Positions 54,566-62,710 of a stretch of DNA of 64,000 nt are shown here, one piece after another. Below the pieces are notes generated by a model. It had not been told where the DNA came from and ran no database searches. It worked only from the letters and a program-made list of their open reading frames with translations. The stretch's first letter is position 1. Every line of letters begins with the position of its first letter. The position numbers were made by a program, and so were the translations under genes. Origin of the DNA: an uncultured Verrucomicrobiota bacterium (lineage in GTDB: Bacteria > Verrucomicrobiota > Kiritimatiellia > CAIVKH01); assembly GCA_937996795.1 (NCBI GenBank), contig CALKUH010000012.1, positions 124,001-188,000 on the forward strand, given 5' to 3'.

Positions 54566-55340
54566 CTGGAGGGAGCGGCACGGACGACTTCATCCGCTGA
54601 AGCAGCGCTTGAATTTGGCTGCGGTCCGGCACTTCCACACGGAACAGGGTTTCGCCCTCTAACGTATCATAGACCTTCGCGACTAACGTTCCCTGCGCAC
54701 CCTCACTGAACCGCACGAGAGCCCGGGCAGGCTGAATCCGCCCGGCGATCATTGCGTGCGTCGGACCACCGCCGGATGCCAGCATGTCCTGAAGTTGAAT
54801 TACATGGCGCATCGTTGGCCCATCAACAAGCGCGATGTCCCCGTCCTGCTCCATGCTGCGCTCCACCTCCGACGCAAGTCTTTGGTTGTGCGGCGATAGA
54901 TGCGTATACCCCCCCACTCCACAGGTTAGGCGAGGCATCGATTTTCCACCGGAGTCGTTGCCCCCAACGGATTCAAGCCAGGCGCCCCCGGCGTGTTGCG
55001 AACCAATCGTGATGGATCGCAGGATCAGCGTCGTTTGCGCGTCGACAAGTTTGAGCACCGTGTTGGTTTCGCCACCCTCCGGAACGAGATGCACATCCAC
55101 CACAAGGTATCGATTCGCGCCTCCGCGCCGCCAGAGCACCGTTCCGTCGAAGTAACTGTTTGTGAACACCGCATAGCCCTGCCGCTCAAGGTCCGCGACC
55201 ACGTTCACGCGGTCCCGCGCCGCAAGCGAAGATCGCGTCACACCAATGACCTCATCAGCCGACACGGACATCGTCACAACAAGAACGACCCACAGCACAA
55301 CCGACGCCAACACACTTCCATACATAGAGATGTCTCTCAT
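54549..55340 (-). CDS. Secreted protein with weak CsgG/FlgO-like features
   Basis: The 263-residue product has an N-terminal signal or anchor segment (GSVLASVVLWVVLVVTMSVSA). The C-terminal half reads LASEVERSMEQDGDIALVDG, then GGPTHAMIAGRIQPARALVRF, a pattern like CsgG/FlgO-type envelope proteins, but the match is weak and I do not claim a function. It lies 22 bp downstream of the metallopeptidase gene at the tail of the restriction operon and overlaps the convergent DUF4838 gene by 17 bp. GTG 55343 and ATG 55325 are alternative starts. Confidence 0.6.
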   Translation of the reverse strand: MRDISMYGSVLASVVLWVVLVVTMSVSADEVIGVTRSSLAARDRVNVVADLERQGYAVFTNSYFDGTVLWRRGGANRYLVVDVHLVPEGGETNTVLKLVDAQTTLILRSITIGSQHAGGAWLESVGGNDSGGKSMPRLTCGVGGYTHLSPHNQRLASEVERSMEQDGDIALVDGPTMRHVIQLQDMLASGGGPTHAMIAGRIQPARALVRFSEGAQGTLVAKVYDTLEGETLFRVEVPDRSQIQALLQRMKSSVPLPPATETR

Positions 55341-55362
55341 CACGCTCGTGATGATCTATTCG

Positions 55363-55719
55363 TCAGACTCGGGGCAAATTTCGATGCTCATCGTTTGTCG
55401 GCGGACACACCCGACGAGAAAGAGCCTGATGGCGAAGTTGCCAGTCGGGCATAAACACCCGCATCTGAGCCTTATATAGCCTGCCGTGATTTCGGATTCG
55501 GAGATGAAGCAGTTCGTGAAGAATCACATACTCTCGCAAACGTGGCGGCAAACCAAGAACCTCTCTCGACAGCGTCAAGCGGCCCCGCGCCGAACAAGAT
55601 GCCCATTTGCTTTTCATGTCCACCAGCATAACGCTGGTCGGCGCCACGCCGAGCCGCTTTCCCCAAAAGGAAATCCGACGCCTCAACGCAAGTGCCCGAC
55701 GCTTGGAGTCGGTCCTCAT
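55363..55719 (-). CDS. YgjP/WLM-type metallopeptidase (HExxH)
   Basis: This 118-residue zinc-peptidase-like protein carries KSKWASCSARGRLTLS, the family's WGSC-like motif, and ILHELLHLRIRNHGRLY with the zinc-binding HExxH. The family is often found next to type I restriction R genes, as here, where its ATG overlaps the hsdR stop by 4 bp. Its role in restriction biology is unknown; it may process one of the restriction proteins. It is shorter than typical YgjP, lacking part of the N-terminus. Confidence 0.85.
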   Translation of the reverse strand: MRTDSKRRALALRRRISFWGKRLGVAPTSVMLVDMKSKWASCSARGRLTLSREVLGLPPRLREYVILHELLHLRIRNHGRLYKAQMRVFMPDWQLRHQALSRRVCPPTNDEHRNLPRV

Positions 55720-57746
55720 GACACACGATTCCGCATGACGAGCTCTGCGATTTCGATCATTCGCCGTCCGCGCGTAAAAGGCATCAATACCTTGTAAACA
55801 GCGGCTTTTAGCTGCCGCTTCTCGTCGGGATTCTGTGCCGCGTTGGGGAATCGCGCGAATGCGACGCTGATTTCCTGCGCAACCACCTCGGCGCGTTCAA
55901 CGCCCTCTCCTTTTAGCGCCCACGCAACGGCAAAGGTCTGCGCGTCCAGCCCGCTCGCCTCCCGCGCCTTCCGAGCCGCGATCCGCTCACGCATGAGCGC
56001 TTCCAATTCCTCGCGCGCCTTGACGGTGGAGGTCTTCCGTTCCTCCAGATTTTCCATGACCGCGGCCGCCCGCTCGGCAATGCCAATCAAGAACGGTTCC
56101 TGTCCGGCCGAGGACGCATCCTGAAGGCTGCGCGTCAGGTTGATCACATTGCGCTCATCGTCACCCTTTTTCTTCCGAAGGGCGTCTAGCGCCGCCTCAT
56201 CAAATTCCACCACCCGAGTCAGCTTGTCCAAGCCGTGCGCCTGGGCCTTTTCCTGGACCAGCGCCGCCGTCTTGTGCGCGAGGTCCGCGAGAAAACTCGT
56301 GCTGCCCGCGTAGGCGACCCGCTGGGCGGCGTACAGGTCGGCCACCTCGTTGTACGCTTCGATGTGGGGGCGAAGCCGACGGGAGGGCGACAGGATTTCG
56401 TAGAGGTTCTGCAATTCCCGGAAAAGCTCCACGAACGCCTCGCGCGCCTTTTTCGGAAACAACTTCTCGTATAGCATCTTTTCCAGCGCCTCGTCAGGCT
56501 GGGCGCCGGACCGGCGGTACAGATAGGGTTGCACCGGACCGGCCATGAGCTCCTCAAATCTCACATACAGGTCGTCCAGCCCCTCGATCACGCCCGCATA
56601 GTCGCGGGAATCGAACGAAAGCGCCTTGCGCAGGTCTTTGAGGACACCGACGAAATCAATGATGACCCCGCAGGGTTTCTCCACGCCTTTCGCATCCACA
56701 AAGGGCCGGTTGACACGCGCTGTGGCCTGTAGCAACACATGGTCGCGCATCGGCTTGTCGAGATACATGCAGTAGAGAATGGGCGCGTCGTACCCGGTCA
56801 GCAACTTGTCGGTCACGATCAGAATCTTCGGCCCGCCATCCGCCTTCGGGAACTCCTTGCGCACGCGCTTTTCCGCGTCTTCCTCAAGCTGAACCTTGCT
56901 CACCAGCGGACGGTCCACCACATCGGACGGGTTGCTTGTGTACACCGCCTCGACAAAACCCGGCGGCAGCAGCTTGTCCAACGCGACCTTGTACTTGGCG
57001 CAGGCCTCGCGATCCACCGCCACCAGAAAGGCCTTGTAGCCCAACGGCTCCACACTCTCGCGGAAGTGCCCGGCCACAAACCGCGCAACCTTCTCCACGC
57101 GATCATCCGCCTTGAGAAAACTCTTGAGATGCACCGCCCGGTCCAGCGCGCGGTTCAAATCCTCCACATCGCTGACTCCCTCCGTGTCGGCCAGCGAGAG
57201 GAATTCTTTTTCGAGCAACTCCTTGTCCAGCACCAGTTGCCCCGGCGCCAGCGCGTGCCGCAACTTCAGCGTGGTCCGGTCCTGGATGGATTCCGCGATG
57301 GGGTACTTGTCGAGATAGCCCGACTCGTCTTGGAACCCGAACACCTTGAACGTGCCCTGACCCGTGGCGGTCCGGTCAATCGGCGTACCGGTGAAGCCGA
57401 TGAACGTCGCGTTCGGCAAGGCGCCCATCAAATAGTTGCCCAGATCGCCGCCGGTCGTCCGGTGCGCTTCGTCCACCAGCACATAGATGTTGCGCCGAAG
57501 ATTCAGTCCGGCGGGCAAGCCCTCGAACTTGTGGATCATTGAGATGATCAACCCCCGGAAATCCGCCTCCAGCAACTCCTGCAACCGCTCCCGCGAGCGC
57601 GCCGTCTCCACCACCACCGCCGAATCCTTCGACTCCGCGAACAGGCGCGACACCCAACCCGAGAGCTGACCCTCCAGCTCCGTCCGGTCCACCACGAGCA
57701 ACACCGTCGGCGTGCCTTCGATCACCGCAGGGCGGGCCTTTTTCAT
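55716..57746 (-). CDS. hsdR: Type I restriction subunit HsdR, C-terminal (helicase) part
   Basis: This 676-residue protein continues the HsdR motor domain after Walker A: LLVVDRTELEGQL, DEAHRTTGGDLG (Walker B/DEAH), FTGTP (motif III), ILIVTDKLLTGYDAPIL (motif V region) and QATARVNRPF (motif VI). A helical C-terminal region that contacts HsdM follows. On its own it lacks the nuclease domain and the ATP-binding P-loop, both of which are in the preceding reading frame. Its ATG overlaps that frame's TGA (ATGA). Confidence 0.88.
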   Translation of the reverse strand: MKKARPAVIEGTPTVLLVVDRTELEGQLSGWVSRLFAESKDSAVVVETARSRERLQELLEADFRGLIISMIHKFEGLPAGLNLRRNIYVLVDEAHRTTGGDLGNYLMGALPNATFIGFTGTPIDRTATGQGTFKVFGFQDESGYLDKYPIAESIQDRTTLKLRHALAPGQLVLDKELLEKEFLSLADTEGVSDVEDLNRALDRAVHLKSFLKADDRVEKVARFVAGHFRESVEPLGYKAFLVAVDREACAKYKVALDKLLPPGFVEAVYTSNPSDVVDRPLVSKVQLEEDAEKRVRKEFPKADGGPKILIVTDKLLTGYDAPILYCMYLDKPMRDHVLLQATARVNRPFVDAKGVEKPCGVIIDFVGVLKDLRKALSFDSRDYAGVIEGLDDLYVRFEELMAGPVQPYLYRRSGAQPDEALEKMLYEKLFPKKAREAFVELFRELQNLYEILSPSRRLRPHIEAYNEVADLYAAQRVAYAGSTSFLADLAHKTAALVQEKAQAHGLDKLTRVVEFDEAALDALRKKKGDDERNVINLTRSLQDASSAGQEPFLIGIAERAAAVMENLEERKTSTVKAREELEALMRERIAARKAREASGLDAQTFAVAWALKGEGVERAEVVAQEISVAFARFPNAAQNPDEKRQLKAAVYKVLMPFTRGRRMIEIAELVMRNRVS

Positions 57747-58750
57747 GCCTCACCCCCGGCGTCGTAACGGCCTTCCAGCAACAACTTCGCCGCCGTGATC
57801 ATGGTGAACGTCTTACCGGACCCCTGCGTGTGCCAGACAAGGCCGCGCGTCTTCTTCGCGTCGCGGCAGCGCTCGACCACTTTCGCCACGGCCCGCGTTT
57901 GGTGTTGGCGCAACACGGTTTTGTGCAGGACGTCGTCTTTCACGTAGAACAGAATCCACTCGCGCAACAGCATCAGGAAGTGTGGCCGGTCGAAGAACGC
58001 GCGCACCGCGTCGCCATACGTGGTGTAGCCCTGTGGATCACGCTCCTCGGCGGCCAGCTTCAACTCCGATTTGCCGTCGCCATCCCGCAACGCCATCAAC
58101 GGACGCGACGCCGCGAGTTGTTGCTTCCAGTTGAAAATGCCCTTGCGCTCGTAGTTCCAGGTGACGCCGTAGAAGTATTCGATGACGTGCGTGATGTTGA
58201 ACACCTGCGGCACAACCAGCATTTCCGGTGTTTCCAGCTCGTAGCGCTTCAACTGCGCCACGGCCCTCTCCATCGCATCGGAGCGCTTGGGGTTCTTGCA
58301 CTCCACCAGCGCAACCGGAATGCCGTTGATCAGGAACATCACATCCGGCCGGTTCCCCTTCTTCCACTTGCTCCGGTGCCCCCACTCCGGGGTGACGTGA
58401 TACCGGTTGTTGTCCAGATTCGCGTAGTCAATCAGCGCGACCTGCACCCGGCGCTTTTCCGATTCGACGAAAACGCTTTCGTGCCCGCGCAACCAGCCCA
58501 GCATCTGCCGGTTCCCCTCGCGCGTCGGCGGCAGCGCCTCCAACGCATCCACGATCCCCGCCACATTCTCCGCCGTAACCACGCCCGGGTTCAGCCGCAC
58601 CAGCGCCGCCTCCAACTCCTCGTAGAAGAACAGCCCGTCCTCACCCCGCCGCCGCGCCAACGCATCGGCCTCGGGCACGCGGGTCCACCCCGCAGCCTCC
58701 GCATGGCGAAGCAACGGCTCCTGCACGATCTCTCGCTCGCCGTGGCTCAT
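57743..58750 (-). CDS. hsdR: Type I restriction subunit HsdR, N-terminal (nuclease and Walker A) part
   Basis: This 335-residue protein contains the PD-(D/E)xK nuclease core (RPDVMFLINGIPVALVECKN) and the Walker A motif of the motor (WHTQGSGKTFTM), then stops 16 residues later. In normal HsdR the chain runs on into the DEAH helicase. The split falls between motifs I and Ia. Inserting one base near 57746 would join the frames, so this may be a recent frameshift, a sequencing error or a coupled two-chain enzyme. It overlaps hsdS by 4 bp. Confidence 0.87.
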   Translation of the reverse strand: MSHGEREIVQEPLLRHAEAAGWTRVPEADALARRRGEDGLFFYEELEAALVRLNPGVVTAENVAGIVDALEALPPTREGNRQMLGWLRGHESVFVESEKRRVQVALIDYANLDNNRYHVTPEWGHRSKWKKGNRPDVMFLINGIPVALVECKNPKRSDAMERAVAQLKRYELETPEMLVVPQVFNITHVIEYFYGVTWNYERKGIFNWKQQLAASRPLMALRDGDGKSELKLAAEERDPQGYTTYGDAVRAFFDRPHFLMLLREWILFYVKDDVLHKTVLRQHQTRAVAKVVERCRDAKKTRGLVWHTQGSGKTFTMITAAKLLLEGRYDAGGEA

Positions 58751-59964
58751 GGCGTCACCTCCACCACCCGCCGCCTGCCGGTCATCAGGTCGCGCAGCAA
58801 TGACGCGAACAACTCGCGCAGCAACTTCTGGCGGGCTTCGTGGCGGGCGATTCGGACGTCGATGCCTCGGAATAGTGCTGCGACATCTCGTTGCTCGTCA
58901 GGATTCGGGCATGGAACCATAAATGACTTTAGAAAAGCACAGGTCAATGCACCCTTCGTGCTACCCATGCCATGCGCGGCCGCGCGTAAATCGTCGTAGC
59001 GTGACGACAGGAAATATCGGAAAAAGTCCGGATGAGCCGACTCAGTTAAGGTGATGTACGCGAGATGTTGGCTGATGCAGGTCTCGATCTCCGTTTTTGC
59101 CACATTTCCCAAGGTCTTGCCCTGTCCGGTTATGGCGACCAATAGACTCCCGGCGGGCACCCGTGGAAGATGGCATTCCCGTACTGCGAGTTCGGTAACG
59201 AACTGATCGGCAGCATAGATCACCCCTTCATGTATTTTTCCACTCGTAAGCCAAGGAATCTTTCCTCCACTCCAGTAGCGATGATCAGACCTGCGCGGCG
59301 TTGATCCGTTTCCGATTTTGGCCAATGAACCCAGAGAAACGACAGGCCACGATTCCCGTTCGGCACCCGTTCCCTCCCCCCGCAACCCGCGCGTGAAGAC
59401 CTCCGCCAGCGCGGCCTGTTTCAGCTCGCGCGCCACCCGCAGCCGTTCGGTTTCGGTCTCCACGGCGGCTTGAACCTCGGCAAGCAAAGCGGCAATAGCC
59501 CTTTGCTCGGCGAGAGCGGGCAAAGGAATCGGCGCTTCTGCGAGAATGCTGGCGTTTACGCCTCCCTTCAAATTGCCATCTTTGTGCCGGTCAATGAAAC
59601 TGACAAAATGTTCGGAGCATGTGCAGAAGAAAAAGAATTCTGGATCCAAACCGGGCTTCGCACGGAGACGAATCAAGTAGGACGCGAATACCGCTTCCGG
59701 AGGATTCTTGATGAAAGCAGTTCGACCGGTCGTAGCCCCAATCCGCGCGATTACAACGTCACCATCATGCAGCCGGTATTTACCGATCTCGTCAGGGGGG
59801 CATTGACAGCGCGGTACGGTCGTCCAATCAGGGCTACCACCCTTCAGGTCTGTGATCCTCAGGAATCTCGGCCCATTGGCATCAAAATCAGCTGAGGCCG
59901 TAAATCCATACTGAGGCTGTTCGCAGAGCTCGACTAATTTCGCTGTCTTCCAAGGCGGCGTCAC
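58747..59964 (-). CDS. hsdS: Type I restriction specificity subunit HsdS
   Basis: The 405-residue specificity subunit has two target-recognition domains, each followed by a conserved helical spacer. The first ends ILAEAPIPLPALAEQRAIAALL and the second ends FMVPCPNPDEQRDVAALFRG. The TRDs determine the two halves of the bipartite DNA target, which cannot be read from sequence alone. It starts with GTG and is separated from the ORF6N gene by a palindrome-containing gap. Confidence 0.92.
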   Translation of the reverse strand: MTPPWKTAKLVELCEQPQYGFTASADFDANGPRFLRITDLKGGSPDWTTVPRCQCPPDEIGKYRLHDGDVVIARIGATTGRTAFIKNPPEAVFASYLIRLRAKPGLDPEFFFFCTCSEHFVSFIDRHKDGNLKGGVNASILAEAPIPLPALAEQRAIAALLAEVQAAVETETERLRVARELKQAALAEVFTRGLRGEGTGAERESWPVVSLGSLAKIGNGSTPRRSDHRYWSGGKIPWLTSGKIHEGVIYAADQFVTELAVRECHLPRVPAGSLLVAITGQGKTLGNVAKTEIETCISQHLAYITLTESAHPDFFRYFLSSRYDDLRAAAHGMGSTKGALTCAFLKSFMVPCPNPDEQRDVAALFRGIDVRIARHEARQKLLRELFASLLRDLMTGRRRVVEVTP

Positions 59965-60130
59965 GGTTGCACCATCGAAGTTGGTGGTCGAGTCGTGCTT
60001 CGCTTTGATCCGGTCACATTTTGCGACCGCATGGCAGCTCGGTAACCGGTCACAATTTGTGACCGGTTCGGAGCAACCGCCCCATCATCATGCTGTTGCG
60101 ACTGCATTGTTCCCAAAGGCCGACCTGCGT
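59965..60130. repeat. Spacer with two GGTCACAA...TTGTGACC palindromes
   Basis: A 25-base odd palindrome, AACCGGTCACAA-T-TTGTGACCGGTT, lies at 60044-60068 and an imperfect relative (GATCCGGTCACATTTTGCGACC) at 60007-60029. Both are close copies of the palindrome inside the neighbouring ORF6N gene. The gap is just upstream of hsdS on the minus strand, so the palindromes may act as operators. Confidence 0.7.
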
Positions 60131-60805
60131 TCATGATTCGATCCTTGGTTCGCCCCACTTCACCGAATCAGCGCTACTCTCGTTCGCGAGCGATTTCGCC
60201 CTTCCGTATTTCGCCCGCCGCTCCGCCACGCCAAATCCAATCCGTTTCGCTGGCGGGTCGGGCGGTGGGAGCAGGAGCGGGCGGAGCTGCTCGAAGAGTT
60301 CCTGCAACTGGCGGTCGTGAACGAGCAGCACCTTCTCGATCTGGTCGAGGCGCTTGGCCATTTCGTACTGGGAGACCAGCGTGCCCCGAATGCGGACGAA
60401 GGCGCGGACAATAAAGACGCTCATCTCGACCGCGCGCGGGGAACGCAACACATTGGCCGCCATCAGCGCACCGTGTTCCGTGAAGGCAAGAGGTCGGGAA
60501 CGAGGGATTCGATACTTGCCTGATCCGGTCACAATTTGTGACCGGATCAGAGCAACACATTCAGCATGAATCGGTTGCGACTCATTCGCAGCCTCTTGCG
60601 CGCGCCACTCCGCCGATTCGCGAGTGGTCAAACGAAAGACGAAGTCCGCCGGAAAACGCTTCGCGTTTCGCTGCACCGCTTGATTCAGCGCCTTGGTTTC
60701 GACGTCGTAAATTCGGGCGAGGTCGGCGTCAAGAATCACCTTCTGTCCGCGGATGTCGCGGATCAGGTGTTCGATGCCGCGCAGCGCGGCGGCTTCGGTC
60801 TTCAT
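60131..60805 (-). CDS. ORF6N-domain protein in the restriction operon
   Basis: This 224-residue protein has an N-terminal ORF6N (KilA-N-like) domain: IRGQKVILDADLARIYDVET, ALNQAVQRNAKRFPADFVF, then RPLAFTEHGALMAANVL and MSVFIVRAFVRIR. A helical, proline-rich tail (LEQLRPLLLPPPDPP-like) follows. Such proteins are phage-related DNA-binding factors. Its ATG overlaps the hsdM stop by 4 bp, so it is made with the methyltransferase. The segment IRSQIVTGSG is encoded by a 29-base palindrome (60521-60549). A role in regulating or guiding the restriction system is inferred. Confidence 0.83.
   Translation of the reverse strand: MKTEAAALRGIEHLIRDIRGQKVILDADLARIYDVETKALNQAVQRNAKRFPADFVFRLTTRESAEWRAQEAANESQPIHAECVALIRSQIVTGSGKYRIPRSRPLAFTEHGALMAANVLRSPRAVEMSVFIVRAFVRIRGTLVSQYEMAKRLDQIEKVLLVHDRQLQELFEQLRPLLLPPPDPPAKRIGFGVAERRAKYGRAKSLANESSADSVKWGEPRIES
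60521..60549. repeat. 29-base palindrome inside the ORF6N coding sequence
   Basis: TGATCCGGTCACAA-T-TTGTGACCGGATCA is a perfect odd palindrome with 14-base arms. On the minus strand it encodes the ORF6N segment around RSQIVTG. Two related copies lie in the spacer downstream of this gene. Confidence 0.85.
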
Positions 60806-62658
60806 TCCCCGACCTCCTGCGCCAGCAGGGGCTTCAACAGGCGCTTGAGATTCTTATCAATCTCCCCCGCCTTGCGGTCCAAGGCCTCCAGTTCCGCGAG
60901 GATGAGCGGGAGTTCGCGGGTGGTGTTTTCGGAGACCACGACCACATGCCGCGACGGGGCGAGGTTGTAGTCGGCCGCCTTCGCGTCCTCCGCAGTGATG
61001 ACACGGGCGAAGCCGTCGATGTCCTGTCCGGTCTGGAACGCCTTGGCGATCTTCGCTATGGCGTCCTCGGTCAGATAATTCTTCGGCGTGCCTTTTTTGA
61101 ACTCGGCGCTGGCGTTCACCAGCACGATGCGCCCCCGGCGATCCTTCGGCTTGTCGCGGCGCAGCATGATGATAATGCCAGGCGCGGGGGTGTTGTAGAA
61201 CAGGTTGTCGGGCAGCAGGATCACGCCATCAATCAGGTCTTGCTCGACGAACCATTTGCGGATGGCGCGCTCCTTGTCCTCGCTCTTGCCGCCGGAGCCG
61301 CGCGAAACTGCGCCGGTGTCGAGCACTACGGCGGCGCGGCCGCCCTTGTTCAGGCAGGCCACGGTATGCTGCAGCCACGGCCAGTCCGCCTTGCCGGTGG
61401 TCAGCCCGCCCTGCTTCTCGAAGCGGTCGAAGCTGTCATTTTCATAGACCTTCGTATCGAAGACCTGATTCCACATCGGATTCGCCACGATCAGATCGAA
61501 CGCACGCAGGCCCTGCCCATCCGGTGTGCGAAACTTCGGATTGCGCATCGAATCGCCGCGCACAAGGTCCGCCTGCAAGTCGTGGATGACGGTGTTCATG
61601 CGGGCGATGGCATAACTCGGACCCTGCAACTCCTGGCCGTGCAGCTTGAGCGGCACCTTGCGCGCGGCGGGGTCGAGTCGTGATGCCACCAGTTGCAGCT
61701 TGATGAGCAGTCCACCGGAACCGCAGGCGTAGTCATAGGCCGATTCACCGGGACGGGGACGGAGCAACTCCGCCATCAGGAAGCCGACTTCGGTCGGGGT
61801 GAAGAACTCGCCCGCGCTGGAACCGGACCCTTCGGCGAATTTTCGGAGCAGGTATTCGTAGCAGCGACCGAGGAAATCGGGCTCCACGTCGTGCAGGCCG
61901 AGGCGGTAGCGCGGATCGGAGAACGTCTCGATCACGCCCTTGAGCGCCGCATCGCTGATCTCGCGTTCGCCGCCCGCGCCGACGTGGTTGAAGTCCACCA
62001 GATCCACGATGCCGGCCAGCGTCGGGTTGCTGCGCGCAACCAGTCGGCAGGTGATGGTGAGCTGTTCGCCAAGCGTCTTGGGTTCCTTCTTCTTCGGCCA
62101 CTTGAAGGCCGTACGCCCGGAAACGACCGCCCAGCGGGCGGCGGGCGGGAGATAGAAGCGAACGACGCGCTCCTCGGGCGGGGTGTTCTGCTCGACCTCG
62201 CTCTCGATCACCTCCAGCGCCGTCTCGCGATCGCCATACTCCTCGGCCAGTCGCGCCACCTCATCGTCGAAGACATCGGAGAGCCGCTTGATGAAGAGGA
62301 TGGGCAGCAGGTAGTCCTTGAACTTTGGCGCATCCTTCTCGCCGCGAATGGAGCACGCCGCATCCCACAGCATCTGCTCCATGGATTTGTTGCCAAGCAC
62401 CTTGCTGTGCCGGGTGCCCCGGCGCGTGCGCGTCGAGGTCGTTGGCGAATCAGCCGCACCCCCTTCGGCAAGCGGCCCCGCCTCCGCAAGCAGCCGATCA
62501 ATGGCCGCCTGCTGCCGCCGCTGCGGCTTCGATTTCCCACCCTCCCAACGATTCACCGTTGCGAAGGACACATTGAGCTGCGCCGCCAATTCTTCCTGGC
62601 TCCAACCTCGGGCGGAGCGAATGCGCAGCAATTGATCAGACAGCGATGGACTTGACAT
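60802..62658 (-). CDS. hsdM: Type I methyltransferase HsdM with fused N-terminal HTH
   Basis: This 618-residue protein begins with a Cro/C1-type helix-turn-helix (about residues 8-52: IRSARGWSQEELAAQLNVSF, VNRWEGGKSKPQ). The HsdM core follows: helical N-terminal domain (KDYLLPILFIKRLSDVFDD), SAM-binding motif I (DYACGSGG) and catalytic motif IV (NPMW, in place of the commoner NPPF/Y). GEFFTPTEV is diagnostic. It methylates adenine in the HsdS target. The extra HTH suggests self-regulation, as with controller proteins of restriction systems. It is the first gene of the operon. Confidence 0.93.
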   Translation of the reverse strand: MSSPSLSDQLLRIRSARGWSQEELAAQLNVSFATVNRWEGGKSKPQRRQQAAIDRLLAEAGPLAEGGAADSPTTSTRTRRGTRHSKVLGNKSMEQMLWDAACSIRGEKDAPKFKDYLLPILFIKRLSDVFDDEVARLAEEYGDRETALEVIESEVEQNTPPEERVVRFYLPPAARWAVVSGRTAFKWPKKKEPKTLGEQLTITCRLVARSNPTLAGIVDLVDFNHVGAGGEREISDAALKGVIETFSDPRYRLGLHDVEPDFLGRCYEYLLRKFAEGSGSSAGEFFTPTEVGFLMAELLRPRPGESAYDYACGSGGLLIKLQLVASRLDPAARKVPLKLHGQELQGPSYAIARMNTVIHDLQADLVRGDSMRNPKFRTPDGQGLRAFDLIVANPMWNQVFDTKVYENDSFDRFEKQGGLTTGKADWPWLQHTVACLNKGGRAAVVLDTGAVSRGSGGKSEDKERAIRKWFVEQDLIDGVILLPDNLFYNTPAPGIIIMLRRDKPKDRRGRIVLVNASAEFKKGTPKNYLTEDAIAKIAKAFQTGQDIDGFARVITAEDAKAADYNLAPSRHVVVVSENTTRELPLILAELEALDRKAGEIDKNLKRLLKPLLAQEVGE

Positions 62659-62710
62659 AAAACAACAATGCTATAGCATATATGACAAAGCAAGGATTTT
62701 TTTGACCTCC
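62659..62710. promoter_or_regulatory. Divergent promoter/operator between hsdM and capV
   Basis: This 52-bp AT-rich gap separates two divergent defence operons. It holds the perfect 12-base palindrome ATGCTATAGCAT (62668-62679), and TTGACA (62652-62657, inside the hsdM start region) can serve as a -35 for the plus strand. The palindrome is a candidate binding site for the HTH domain of HsdM. Confidence 0.5.

Noticed and set aside
57740..57765. Programmed frameshift producing full HsdR at the GAAAAAG stretch
   Set aside because: The upstream frame stops before this stretch, and a slip at the preceding G-run meets a stop in the second frame, so no simple slippage site joins the frames.
59961..60158. 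Small minus-strand frame reading RSQIVTG and RSQNVTG
   Set aside because: It merely spans the two intergenic palindromes; no ribosome-binding site and no conserved extension. Kept as a repeat feature.
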